Shown here one piece after another: positions 8,708 through 17,444 of a stretch of DNA of 43,140 nt. The notes under the pieces are model-generated. The model was not told the origin of the DNA, ran no database searches, and worked only from the letters and a program-made list of their open reading frames with translations. Source of the stretch: Candidatus Fermentithermobacillaceae bacterium. Its GTDB lineage: Bacteria > Bacillota > Sulfobacillia > Fermentithermobacillales > Fermentithermobacillaceae. Each line of letters begins with the position of its first letter. The stretch's first letter is position 1. The translations under genes and the position numbers were made by a program. The stretch is from positions 1 to 43,140 of the forward strand of contig DUSU01000019.1 of the NCBI GenBank assembly GCA_012842425.1, given 5' to 3'.

Positions 8708-10072
8708 CTACTTCCTGACGACAGAAGCGACCAGGCTGAAGAAGGACTTGTTGCGGGAAAGGGTGTCCTCCAGAGCGTTCAAGACATAATCGATGTCTTC
8801 TTTCTCAACAATGAGCGCCGGTTCCAGACGGATGACGTTTGGGTTGTTCAGCGTGTACACGCTGATCACGCGGTGGCGTTTCATGAGTTCGGAAGCGACA
8901 AGGGCGCCGCTGTATTCCTCGGCGATCTTGTTCACCGAACCGGCGGTAAGGACATCCAGGATGCCACCGGGTTTGCGGAACTCTATGCCCATGAGGAGCC
9001 CCATGCCCCGGATGTCCTCGATGATCTTGTAGCGTTCCTTAAGGGTATTGAGTCCGGACAGGCAGTAGGCGCCGAGTTCGCGGGACCTCTCCACCAGACC
9101 TTCGTTCACGATTTTCTCGATGGAAGCAAGCGCCGCCGCGCAAGCCCTCGCCCCGCCGCCGAACGTGGAAGTGTGGAGGATCGCCTTGGAAAGGCCGCCG
9201 TACGCCTTCTCCCACACCTTCTTTGTGGCCATCGTGGCGCCTATGGGAACCACGCCGCCACCAAGTGCCTTGGCCAGGCACAGGATATCCGGGCGAACTC
9301 CCTCGTGGTCGGCGGCAAACATCTTCCCGGTACGCCCGAAACCGGTCTGAACCTCGTCGAGTATGAGGAGAGCACCGTACTTCTCGGTAAGTTCCCTCGC
9401 CTTTTTCAAATAGCCCGGAGGCGGGACAATCACGCCGCCCTCGCCCTGGACCGGCTCAGTTATGAACGCGATGACTTTGTTCTCTTTCAGGGCCCTTTCC
9501 AGAGCGTCCGCGTCTCCGAAGGGCACCTCTACCGTGCCCGGAATAAGCGGGTAAAACGGCTTTTTGTACTTCTCTCGCCCGCCCACAGAAAGGGAACCCA
9601 GGGTCTTTCCGTGAAACGCGCCGGTACAGTAGACGAAGACTCCCTCCCCCATGGCCCCCTTGGCCAGTTTGAGAGCCGCCTCAACGGCCTCGGTCCCGCT
9701 GTTGGAGAAAAAGGTTATCTCCAGCCCGGGAGGCGCGATCTGGGCCAAGTCGTGGGCAAGGGCAGCCTGGTAGGGGCTGGTCATGACCTGGAGGTAGTTC
9801 GGCACTTCTTTGACTTCATCCAGCGCTGCTAGGATGTCTTTGGGGCTGTGGCCGAAAGGAAGGCAGCCGTACCCTCCTACAAAATCTAGATAACGGTTTC
9901 CGTGCTCATCGTAAACGGATACCCCGTCTCCCCTCACGAACCTCTTGTCAAAGCCCACTACAGATTGGAGAGTCCGGAGGCCTGGGTTAACGTACCTGGC
10001 AAACAGATCTCCCATTTCCCCTTGACTCAGCCCAAGCGCTCCACGAACACCCAACAGCTCCTTTTTCGTCAT
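8708..10072 (-). CDS. class III PLP-dependent aminotransferase
   Basis: 454 aa, typical of class III aminotransferases (ornithine, acetylornithine, putrescine and 4-aminobutyrate type). PLP-binding features: SNSGTEAVEAA (123-133), LDEVQTGFGRTG (D239) and the Schiff-base lysine K268 in LAKALGGG. The N-terminal extension and sequence style resemble putrescine (PatA-like) or other diamine aminotransferases, but the exact substrate cannot be fixed. The ATG follows GTGAGGAGGACTCTAC. A terminator follows the gene, and palindromes in the 354-bp upstream gap (10073-10426) suggest it has its own regulation. Confidence 0.92.
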   Translation of the reverse strand: MTKKELLGVRGALGLSQGEMGDLFARYVNPGLRTLQSVVGFDKRFVRGDGVSVYDEHGNRYLDFVGGYGCLPFGHSPKDILAALDEVKEVPNYLQVMTSPYQAALAHDLAQIAPPGLEITFFSNSGTEAVEAALKLAKGAMGEGVFVYCTGAFHGKTLGSLSVGGREKYKKPFYPLIPGTVEVPFGDADALERALKENKVIAFITEPVQGEGGVIVPPPGYLKKARELTEKYGALLILDEVQTGFGRTGKMFAADHEGVRPDILCLAKALGGGVVPIGATMATKKVWEKAYGGLSKAILHTSTFGGGARACAAALASIEKIVNEGLVERSRELGAYCLSGLNTLKERYKIIEDIRGMGLLMGIEFRKPGGILDVLTAGSVNKIAEEYSGALVASELMKRHRVISVYTLNNPNVIRLEPALIVEKEDIDYVLNALEDTLSRNKSFFSLVASVVRK

Positions 10073-10179
10073 GTAGAGTCCTCCTCACGGTCGGTTTGCC
10101 AATGGGTACCCGCGGAAACCGGGCAACCCGAAGATGGTGGGGGCGGAAAACCGCCTGCTCTTGTTCAGCGACTATGTAT

Positions 10180-10197
10180 GTGCACACATCTGTGCAC
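10180..10197. promoter_or_regulatory. palindromic operator candidate upstream of the aminotransferase
   Basis: GTGCACA and TGTGCAC form a perfect 7-bp inverted repeat around a 4-base spacer, about 108 bp upstream of the aminotransferase start. A dimeric repressor site is plausible; the regulator is unknown. Confidence 0.4.
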
Positions 10198-10206
10198 GTC
10201 GATATC

Positions 10207-10266
10207 TTACACTGACCCCCGCCGGTCGGACAATAGAAAATTGGCCAGATCGCCCAGTCAGTGTAA
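10207..10266. promoter_or_regulatory. 9-bp inverted repeat pair in the divergent intergenic region
   Basis: TTACACTGA (10207-10215) and TCAGTGTAA (10258-10266) are exact inverse copies 42 bp apart, between the divergent aminotransferase and MATE genes. Spaced half-sites of this kind suit a looping regulator controlling one or both genes. A minus-strand TTGACA lies at 10284-10279, but no convincing -10 box was found at the right distance. Confidence 0.35.
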
Positions 10267-10426
10267 CCATCTACATTATGTCAACATACCTTGAGATGAG
10301 GCGCGGCGCCTTCCCTCCCCCAGGCGACGCGCCCGCGCGATTAGGGGCCCTCTTCCAACGCACCCCATCTGGTCGGCTTCCGGCAGTTGAGATAGAATCG
10401 AGATATTATGTGGGAGGGAGACACCT

Positions 10427-11836
10427 ATATCAGACCTCACGGCTTCATACAATGAATCCCTAACCCCGGAACCGTCCAGCGAGGAAATCCGGAGGACCAT
10501 TGCTAATCTCGTCTGGCCGGCGACCGTCGAAAGCGTGCTCCAGATGGGCGTCGGCCTCGTCAATACCGGGATGGTCGGACATCTCTCTGCGACCGCCATC
10601 GGCGCCGTCGGGCTCACCAACCGGGCAACCATGGTTGCCTGGGCGCTCTTCCAGGCGGTATCTACAGGCGCTACGGTGCTTGTGGCTCAATCTATAGGTT
10701 CGGGCAGGCGCGATAGGGCGAAGACCGTCGCCTCTCAAGCGCTGCTCTTCGGCACGTCCAGCGTGGTTACGTTGGCGCTCATCTTCGCCGTGTTCGGTGC
10801 GAAGGTGCTTTCCATTTTCAAGCCCGATCCTTCGCTCCTGGCCACTGCCACCGCATACCTGCGAATTGTGGTCATAGGAATGCCTGCGGTGGGCATCATG
10901 ACCGCTGCTGGAGCATCTATGCGCGGGGCAGGAAACACCAGGACCCCAATGCTAATCGCTGTCTTCGTGAACCTCATCAACTTGGCGGGAAACAGCGTCC
11001 TCATCTACGGTAGACTAGGCTTCCCCGCTCTCGGGATCACCGGTTCGGCCATCTCGACGGTCACAGCCCAGTGGATAGGAGCATCTCTCGCGCTCTTCGC
11101 CGTCATGGGCAAGAACTCGCCGCTCGGGCTCGTGTGGCGTGGACCGTGGAGGTTCGCCAAACGCGAACTCAAAGAAATGCTGGAGATCGGCCTTCCGGCC
11201 ACCGGAGAATCGCTGTTCTGGCAGGCGGCAGCCATTATTCTGACCTTCTTCATCACGGGCTTCGGAACAGAGGCCCTTGCAGCGCACCAGCTCGGTCTCC
11301 AGGCGGAATCCATATCGTACATGCCGACGGCTGGTTTCGGGATCGCCGCGACGGCCCTGGTAGGACAGGCGATTGGGGCGAACAACCACCGACTGGCGAA
11401 GAGAGTAACGCGGGAGCTAGGAGTGCTTATCACCGTGATTACGGCTTTCACGGCAGGCCTCCTCATCTTCCTGCCCAAACAGATCCTCGCCCTTCTAACC
11501 AACGATGCCCAGGTAATCGCGTTGGGGGCCATCTACCTCAGGCTCATGGGCACGGCTCAGATACCCCAGCAGCTGGGAGGCGTGTTCACAGGCGCTCTCA
11601 GGGGAAGCGGCGACACGAGGACGCCCATGTACATCGCCGCGCTCGGCCTGTGGTGCGTGAGACTCCCGCTTGCCTACGTGCTCGCGTTCCCTCTCAACAT
11701 GGGAATAGCCGGGGTCTGGACAGGGATGACCGTGGACCTTTTTGTTAGGTTCACGCTTACGGTACTCAGGTATCGCAGGATCCCGTGGGTACGCGGCGAA
11801 ACTTTAAGGACTCAAAGCGTCACCGCGGGCGACTGA
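10427..11836 (+). CDS. MATE family efflux transporter
   Basis: Multidrug and toxic compound extrusion antiporter of 12 membrane helices in two similar halves; GMVGHLS near the N-terminus and repeated GAGNTRTP / GSGDTRTP loops are typical. The first ATG/GTG/TTG in frame is GTG at 10535, but it lacks a ribosome site, and the codons before it encode a normal MATE N-terminus (EEIRRTIANLVWPATVES). The frame is open back to 10391. The only strong ribosome site, GGGAGGGAG, lies before 10427, where the in-frame codon is ATA. I therefore start at 10427 (about 469 aa). A frameshift near 10410-10450, or a sequencing error, is the alternative. Confidence 0.85.
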   Translation: MSDLTASYNESLTPEPSSEEIRRTIANLVWPATVESVLQMGVGLVNTGMVGHLSATAIGAVGLTNRATMVAWALFQAVSTGATVLVAQSIGSGRRDRAKTVASQALLFGTSSVVTLALIFAVFGAKVLSIFKPDPSLLATATAYLRIVVIGMPAVGIMTAAGASMRGAGNTRTPMLIAVFVNLINLAGNSVLIYGRLGFPALGITGSAISTVTAQWIGASLALFAVMGKNSPLGLVWRGPWRFAKRELKEMLEIGLPATGESLFWQAAAIILTFFITGFGTEALAAHQLGLQAESISYMPTAGFGIAATALVGQAIGANNHRLAKRVTRELGVLITVITAFTAGLLIFLPKQILALLTNDAQVIALGAIYLRLMGTAQIPQQLGGVFTGALRGSGDTRTPMYIAALGLWCVRLPLAYVLAFPLNMGIAGVWTGMTVDLFVRFTLTVLRYRRIPWVRGETLRTQSVTAGD

Positions 11837-11875
11837 CGAGCGCAGGATCATAAGCCCGGAAGGAGTGTCTTTCCA

Positions 11876-12541
11876 GTGGGTATCCTTGGCCTAATGTCAA
11901 CCGCGTTCCTCGTTGGCCTTTCGGGCGCCATGGGGCCGGGAAGCCTCTTGGTTGTCGTGGTCACCGACACCGTGAAGCGCGGCTTCTGGGCAGGCCCCGC
12001 GGCGATAGCGGGACACGCGGCTGTGGAGATCGCCATGGTCTCGCTCCTGAGGGTTGGGCTCGGGAAGGTATTGTCCTATAAGCAGGTGCTGGGGACCGTG
12101 GGCCTCATTGGGGGGGCCATGCTCTTCTACTTCGGGTACGGCACGGTAAAGACGGCCAAGACGGCCACCCTGTCCCTCACCGCGAGCGAGACGGACGCAA
12201 GGAAGTCTGCACCAACGGGCCGCCGGGGCCTAATCGGCACGGCAGTCGCGGGTATGGCAGCAAGCATCTCCAATCCTTATTGGGTACTCTGGTGGGCTAC
12301 CGTCGGGGCAGCCTACGTAGCGACCTCTGCATCGTACGGCCCGATTGGGCCTGCGGCTTTCTTCGTCGGCCACATCGCGGCCGACCTGGCGTGGTACTCT
12401 CTTGTTTCACTGGCCATCGCAACAGGTACCCGCTTCTTCAACGACAAGGTCTACCGCGGGATCCTCTTTGTGTGCGGGACGTTCCTGTTCCTCTTCGGAG
12501 CATACTTCTTAAAGCTGGGCATCGACAGCTTCCGTGGATAA
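11876..12541 (+). CDS. LysE family amino-acid exporter
   Basis: 221 aa with about six hydrophobic helices and the LysE/RhtB pattern: N-terminal GLSGAMGPGSLLVVV, a charged middle loop (TASETDARKSAPTG) and NPYWVLWW. Members export amino acids or related compounds by proton antiport. The GTG start follows GGAAGGAG with a spacer of about 9-10 bases. It starts 40 bp after the MATE gene on the same strand, so the two exporters are probably co-transcribed. The substrate cannot be predicted. Confidence 0.9.
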   Translation: MGILGLMSTAFLVGLSGAMGPGSLLVVVVTDTVKRGFWAGPAAIAGHAAVEIAMVSLLRVGLGKVLSYKQVLGTVGLIGGAMLFYFGYGTVKTAKTATLSLTASETDARKSAPTGRRGLIGTAVAGMAASISNPYWVLWWATVGAAYVATSASYGPIGPAAFFVGHIAADLAWYSLVSLAIATGTRFFNDKVYRGILFVCGTFLFLFGAYFLKLGIDSFRG

Positions 12542-12598
12542 AGATAGGAGCCTGCCTTCCGGACAGGCCCCCGCCGGTCGTCCTTTAGCCCGCTTACC

Positions 12599-12979
12599 TT
12601 ACTCCTTCTCTGCCTTGGGTTCTTCCGATTCCTTCTTGCCCTTGCCCCCGATCTTGATCTTCGAGAGGGCCTCTGGAAGCATGGAGGCAATCTTCTCGAT
12701 AACGCCCTTCCCGCCAAAGGGGAACACCTGGACCTCCGTACCTTTCACCGCTATGACGGCAATAGGCCTCAGAGAAGCGCCCGCTCCGGAGCCTCCTCCG
12801 GTCCCGGATTGCTCCGTCTGCTTGCCCTCTCCGCCCCCGGAACCGTAACCGAAGGATACGGTCTGGACCGGAATCAAGGTGACATCGCCGACGACAATGG
12901 GCTCACCTACGCACGTCTTGGTGGATATGAACTTCTCGAGACCGGACACCGTAATCCCCAACATGTCCTGTAGGTCCAC
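12599..12979 (-). CDS. ytfJ: GerW/YtfJ-family sporulation protein
   Basis: 126 aa. Matches the GerW family by the pattern GEPIVVGDVTLIPVQTVSFGYGSG, a glycine-rich insert, then RPIAVIAVKGTEVQVFPFGG. Family members are made in the forespore and needed for normal spore germination in Bacillus. The GTG start at 12979 lies 7 bases after AAGGAGGG; the upstream TTG at 13000 would place the ribosome site inside the gene. The C-terminus is a charged Lys/Glu tail. It follows the DUF2953 gene by 31 bp, the order known from Bacillus (ytfI-ytfJ). Confidence 0.9.
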   Translation of the reverse strand: MDLQDMLGITVSGLEKFISTKTCVGEPIVVGDVTLIPVQTVSFGYGSGGGEGKQTEQSGTGGGSGAGASLRPIAVIAVKGTEVQVFPFGGKGVIEKIASMLPEALSKIKIGGKGKKESEEPKAEKE

Positions 12980-13010
12980 CTGAAAACCCTCCTTGTTCAA
13001 CCTCTCTTAT

Positions 13011-13973
13011 CTACCCGGATATATGCGCCCCGAGTACCGGCGCTTTCCTGGACTCCCCCGCACGCCTCCTCCAGAGAGGTCTGATATCGCGCGAAAGGAG
13101 GAATCTCCCGAGGATGTAGGCCACCTGAGCCGGCAGGAACCATGTTTCACCTTGAACTCTCGCGAAGATCACTGAGTCGACGAAGTTGGGCTCAAGCGTC
13201 ATCCACTCCTGGCGGGTCATGCCGGACCAAGTCACGAAGGCAGCGTAGGCCATCCCGGTCGCGCCCGGGTCGCCGAGACCGCATTCGACATGGACCCGTC
13301 CCTTGAGATGCGAGGCTTTGACCAGACGCTTTGCAGTCGTGAGGACGATCCGTCTGACCTTGGGGCTTAACCACCGCCCGACCTCGTCGGCCTTCACCTT
13401 CAGGGAGAAGCCCCTTCTCGTTTGGGCCCTCTCATCCGGACCTTTTTTCCGTAAGAACCGCCCCGGCTTTAGGGCTTCCAGGGCCTTCCCCGCTCTCCCT
13501 GCCTTCATAGCCTTCAGGAATCCCGTCTTTTCCTTACTCTTCGCCGGTTGGGAACCCTCGGGGACGACTGCCTCCTGCCCTTCCGGCGGCTCAGGCCTTG
13601 GCCGCGCTCTCTTGGCAGGAGAGCGTGATCCTCCGACCCTCACACCTGCCACAAGGACTCTGAGGGAACCTCCGGACTGGTACTCAGCACCCAAGAGCCC
13701 GCCGAGAACGGTCAACCGTGCCGTCCCGGCAGGTGTGATAGCAATGACTGCCTCCGGAACGTCCGGCGGGCAGGCCTCTCCTGAGCCGCCATCTCCCGCC
13801 TCGGTCTCTCCGATCTCCGGCAGTTCGTCCAGGTCACCCTCTACCCTACACTCTCCCTGAACAGCGGCTCCCACCGGAAGTACCAAGAGGAGGATGGCAA
13901 GGAGCAAAACTCCCGCCAACACCAAAAGAAGCGCCTTGGCTACCACCAAGAGAGCCGCCACCGGGAAAGCCAT
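13011..13973 (-). CDS. DUF2953 family protein (YtfI-like)
   Basis: 320 aa. One long hydrophobic segment at the N-terminus (about 4-34) is followed by a low-complexity acidic/proline-rich region (about 45-150) and a C-terminal part with VHVECGLGDPGATGMAYAAF, the recognisable DUF2953 element. The function is unknown. The gene is usually next to gerW, as here, which links it to sporulation or germination by context. The ATG follows AAAGGTGG with a 7-base spacer. The 176 bp upstream (13974-14149) show no gene. Confidence 0.82.
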   Translation of the reverse strand: MAFPVAALLVVAKALLLVLAGVLLLAILLLVLPVGAAVQGECRVEGDLDELPEIGETEAGDGGSGEACPPDVPEAVIAITPAGTARLTVLGGLLGAEYQSGGSLRVLVAGVRVGGSRSPAKRARPRPEPPEGQEAVVPEGSQPAKSKEKTGFLKAMKAGRAGKALEALKPGRFLRKKGPDERAQTRRGFSLKVKADEVGRWLSPKVRRIVLTTAKRLVKASHLKGRVHVECGLGDPGATGMAYAAFVTWSGMTRQEWMTLEPNFVDSVIFARVQGETWFLPAQVAYILGRFLLSRDIRPLWRRRAGESRKAPVLGAHISG

Positions 13974-14149
13974 CAGAACGCCACCTTTAGTCCTGCTTTA
14001 GTCTCGCTTCTATTACAAAGGGCTTCGAATGCGCCGGCAAACCGGAATCACCGTCTAGCTCCTTCACGCCTGTCCCTTCAGTAACCTAGTACACGGGCGA
14101 GAGGAAAATGTCTGACGGGCGACCGAAGAATTTCAAATACTCGTACGGG

Positions 14150-15493
14150 TCACCGCCCAAGTGCTCCTGCCAACTCTTGCAGGAGGACAGGAAGTCCATC
14201 CACAAGCTTGTCGAACTCCTCCACGCGGAAGAACTCGTTGGGGCCATGGACGTTCTCGTCGGGGCTGGAGGTCGCAAAGAACACCAGGTAGGTCCCCAGA
14301 ACGTCCAGGAAGGTCCTCGCAACCGGCAAGGTGCCCCCGAGCCTCACCGTAACCGGCTCTCTCCCGTACATCTCTCGGAGCACCTTCGACATGACGGGCA
14401 TCACGGGATGGTCCTGGGGGATTACGTACGGGCGCGAATTGCCCGGAAACGCCATGACATTGACGCGCACTCCGGGAGGCGTGTGCTTCTCCACGTGCTT
14501 CGTCAAGAGATCCACTATCTTGTCGGGCTCCTGGTTGGGCACAAGCCTGCAGGTTATCTTGCATGCCGCCTTAGCGGGGATTATGGTCTTTATGCCCTCG
14601 CCCTGGAATCCTCCCCACATACCTACGACATCAAGGGTCGGTCTGGCCCAGAGTCGTTCGAATACAGTGAAGCCGGGCTCTCCGAAAAGCTCCGGGACTC
14701 CGGCCCGTTCTTTGTAGTCGCCCTCATCGAAAGGAACCTTGGCAAAGGCCTCGCGCTCGGCCGGAGTGAGATCGGCGACATCGTCGTAGAACCCCTCCAC
14801 CAGCACCTTTCCGTCCCAAGCCTTCGTGCTGGATATGATCTGGGCCAGGGCAATGAGGGGGTTGTTCACCGCGCCGCCGGCGCCACCGGAATGGAGGTCC
14901 TGCCTCGGGCCCTGAACGTCAATCTGGATCCCGCACAGACCCCGAGAACCGGTTGTGAGCGACGGGATCTCGCGAGAGTACATCCCACCGTCGACGGAGA
15001 CCACGAGGTCGCACTTTAGGAGCTCCTTGTTATCGACCAGGAAGGCTTTGAGGTTGGGGCTGCCGATCTCCTCTTCTCCCTCAAACAAGAACTTGACGTT
15101 AACGGGCAACCCTTCTCCCTGAAGGGCTTTCTCCACGGCCACGATTGCCGGAAAGACCCCGCCCTTGTCGTCGGCCGCCCCGCGGGCGAACACTTTGCCG
15201 TCTCTTATCTCGGGCTTGAAAGGCTCGGTAACCCACTCGTCCAGCGGGTCTGCGGGCTGAGTGTCGTAGTGCCCGTAGATCATGACCGTCGGGGCACCGG
15301 GCTCCTTCGCGCCGGCAAACCCGTAGACAATGGGATGACCTCCGGTGGGGATCACCCGGACATCCTCAATCCCCGCCCTCTCCATCCTCGCCTTGAGCCA
15401 CCGGGCAGCCCTGTCAATATCGGGTTTATGCTCGGGCAATGCGCTGACGCTGGGGATCGAGAGGAACTCGAGGAACTCGTTTATGTACGACAT
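14150..15493 (-). CDS. M20-family dipeptidase
   Basis: 447 aa, the usual length of CNDP/PepV-like M20 dipeptidases. Di-zinc residues are visible: H75 in GHYDTQP (with catalytic D77), bridging D108 in GAADDKGG, catalytic and ligand E140/E141 in EGEEEIGS, D168 in SVDGG, and the final His in ENVHGPNE. The lid (dimerisation) domain spans about 190-345. It cleaves dipeptides or short peptides in the cytoplasm. The ATG follows AAAGGAG with a 7-base spacer. It is divergent from the HAD gene, with a 139-bp gap. Confidence 0.93.
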   Translation of the reverse strand: MSYINEFLEFLSIPSVSALPEHKPDIDRAARWLKARMERAGIEDVRVIPTGGHPIVYGFAGAKEPGAPTVMIYGHYDTQPADPLDEWVTEPFKPEIRDGKVFARGAADDKGGVFPAIVAVEKALQGEGLPVNVKFLFEGEEEIGSPNLKAFLVDNKELLKCDLVVSVDGGMYSREIPSLTTGSRGLCGIQIDVQGPRQDLHSGGAGGAVNNPLIALAQIISSTKAWDGKVLVEGFYDDVADLTPAEREAFAKVPFDEGDYKERAGVPELFGEPGFTVFERLWARPTLDVVGMWGGFQGEGIKTIIPAKAACKITCRLVPNQEPDKIVDLLTKHVEKHTPPGVRVNVMAFPGNSRPYVIPQDHPVMPVMSKVLREMYGREPVTVRLGGTLPVARTFLDVLGTYLVFFATSSPDENVHGPNEFFRVEEFDKLVDGLPVLLQELAGALGR

Positions 15494-15632
15494 TTGCCTT
15501 CTCCTTTCTGGTAGGTGTTTCCGCCGTCTTCACAAACACTATACTTGATGTAGTCTGGTAGTCTGTAGGGTAGATAGCGATTTCTCTACTCGTTCAAGGA
15601 TTCGACAAAACACTTTAGCCAGGGAGGCACCT

Positions 15633-16289
15633 ATGCTGGACGCAGTACTCTTTGACCTGGACGGCACCCTCATAGATACGACTCAAGCCATCGTGACCAG
15701 CCTTCAGTACACGCTCTGGTATTTCACCGGCGAGAAACGAGACAAGGAACACTTCAGGATCTACCTGGGTGTCCCTCTGGACGAGGTACTGAAAGACCTG
15801 GTACCGGACCACGCCGCGGAAGCCCGCGACATCTACGTCGAACACAACCTATCCATGCACGACGAAATGGTCAGGCTGTTTCCGGGAACCCTCGAAACCA
15901 TTGAAAAGCTGCGGAGTCGTAATGTGAAGTTAGCAGTGGTCACCTCGAAGCGCAGGCGCTCGGCCACGTTCGGAATGGAGGTCACCGGGCTTCTCGGGCT
16001 TTTCGACGCCACTGTGTTCTATGAAGACACGACCCGGCACAAGCCCGAGCCGGACCCCATCCTGAAGGCTCTGGACCTCCTTGGCATCCGGGAAGGGTCT
16101 GTCTTAATGGTGGGCGACAGCGTCTACGACATAAGGGCGGCCAAAAACGCGGACGCCCTGCTCAAAGAAGTGGAGGTCAAATCGGCGGGCGCGGCCTACG
16201 GACCGTCGGGCCGGGACGTCCTCACTAAAGAAAACCCCGACTACATCCTGGACTCAGTTAGCCAGGTGTTGTCGGTGCTTGAGAACTGA
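15633..16289 (+). CDS. HAD-family phosphatase (PpaX/Gph-like)
   Basis: 218 aa haloacid dehalogenase-fold hydrolase. Motif I is FDLDGTLIDT (nucleophile D8, acid D10), motif II VVTSK, motif III the lysine in HKPEPDP and motif IV GDSVYDI. The alpha-helical cap between motifs I and II is of the type seen in pyrophosphatase PpaX and phosphoglycolate phosphatase; the substrate is uncertain. The ATG follows GGGAGGCACCT. It converges with the next gene with only 11 bp between stop codons, too little for a separate terminator. Confidence 0.92.
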   Translation: MLDAVLFDLDGTLIDTTQAIVTSLQYTLWYFTGEKRDKEHFRIYLGVPLDEVLKDLVPDHAAEARDIYVEHNLSMHDEMVRLFPGTLETIEKLRSRNVKLAVVTSKRRRSATFGMEVTGLLGLFDATVFYEDTTRHKPEPDPILKALDLLGIREGSVLMVGDSVYDIRAAKNADALLKEVEVKSAGAAYGPSGRDVLTKENPDYILDSVSQVLSVLEN

Positions 16290-16300
16290 GGGTTTCCCCG

Positions 16301-17302
16301 TCACCTGAAGGTCACGTCGCCGCTCACGGTCTCAATCTCGATAGCCGTTTTCCCAGACCCAACGGAACCCTCTGCCTTGCGGCGTCCGCCGGACCTGGAG
16401 GCTTTGATGACATCCCCGGGGCTCGTGATGGAACCGCTCACAGTGACCGCTTTCACGGAGCCTCCGGTCCCTTCGGGGACCTCAATCGATATGTCACCGC
16501 TTACGGTCTCGATAGAGAGCTCTTCCATCTCGCTTCCCAAGACCCCCTCGAAATCGCCGGAGACCGAGGTCACCTCCACGCGAGACGGGCTGTCATCGAG
16601 CCGGATGTCTGCCGATACGCAGTCCAGCTCGAGGCGGCCCCGCACACCTTGGACCTCGACGCTGCCCGAAACAGAGCTGAGCTTGAGATCGGAATCTTCC
16701 GGGACGGTAAGGACAAATGAGGAGTGGACACTGGCCTTACCGGCCAAAGAGCCCGGACGGTGGACCTCGAGGTAAAGAGTCTTTCCCGAATACCTAGGCA
16801 CCAACTTGACTTCGCCGGCATACTGCTTAGCCTCGTCAAGGCTCTTCGCCCTTACGGTCACTGTAGCCGTACCTGTGACCGACCGGGTGGCCGTTCCCGT
16901 CACAATGACTCCGCCCGTGGCACTTACTGATAGTCCGGTGACTCCCGTACCAAATGCCTCGTCGATGGGTATTTCGTAGATATAGGCCTCAGTGGGGCCG
17001 GCGATGAAGTTCCCCGGATACTGAATGTTGATTAAGTCGGTCCATCCGTACGCCTGGTAAGCCCAAGCAAATCCCAGGGCGAGGACGGTTAGAAACACCG
17101 CGCCGCCGCTAATCCGGACTCTTACCTCAGGATCGCGGGATGCGAGAGTATACTCCAGGCCCAAAAACACTATGGTCAGCGGCCACCATGTCAGAAAGGC
17201 GTCGCGAGGAAAGGGAGCTACTCCGGCCGTCTCAAGCACAACCATGAGACCTACGGCGATGAGCACTATACCCAATGTGTACTTGCCCACAGTCCTCCGC
17301 AT
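16301..17302 (-). CDS. membrane protein with LiaF-like N-terminus and DUF4097 beta-repeat domain
   Basis: 333 aa. The N-terminal third holds about four hydrophobic segments, including GIVLIAVGLMVVLE and WWPLTIVFLGLEY, typical of the membrane part of LiaF/DUF5668 proteins. Residues about 120-333 are a DUF4097-type beta-solenoid with repeated TVSGDI/SVSGSV motifs. Such proteins are linked to envelope-stress sensing in Bacillota, but a precise role cannot be assigned and no LiaRS-like system is nearby. The ATG follows GAGGGTGA with a 6-base spacer. Confidence 0.83.
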   Translation of the reverse strand: MRRTVGKYTLGIVLIAVGLMVVLETAGVAPFPRDAFLTWWPLTIVFLGLEYTLASRDPEVRVRISGGAVFLTVLALGFAWAYQAYGWTDLINIQYPGNFIAGPTEAYIYEIPIDEAFGTGVTGLSVSATGGVIVTGTATRSVTGTATVTVRAKSLDEAKQYAGEVKLVPRYSGKTLYLEVHRPGSLAGKASVHSSFVLTVPEDSDLKLSSVSGSVEVQGVRGRLELDCVSADIRLDDSPSRVEVTSVSGDFEGVLGSEMEELSIETVSGDISIEVPEGTGGSVKAVTVSGSITSPGDVIKASRSGGRRKAEGSVGSGKTAIEIETVSGDVTFR

Positions 17303-17444
17303 CTTGACTCACCCTCTTTACATCCTTGGCGCTCCTTAATACGTCTGAGCCGTGGAAGGGTAACGGCCGTTCGTGGCAGAACATGGGACATGTAACACGT
17401 CATGGAACTCTCTTACGGAACAAAGCGCAAGAGGAGGTATTCGA

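Noticed and set aside
14086-14322. alternative minus-strand frame at the end of the M20 dipeptidase as a frameshifted C-terminus
   Set aside because: The annotated frame ends at a normal position for the family (after the last zinc His and final helix); the other frame adds nothing recognisable.
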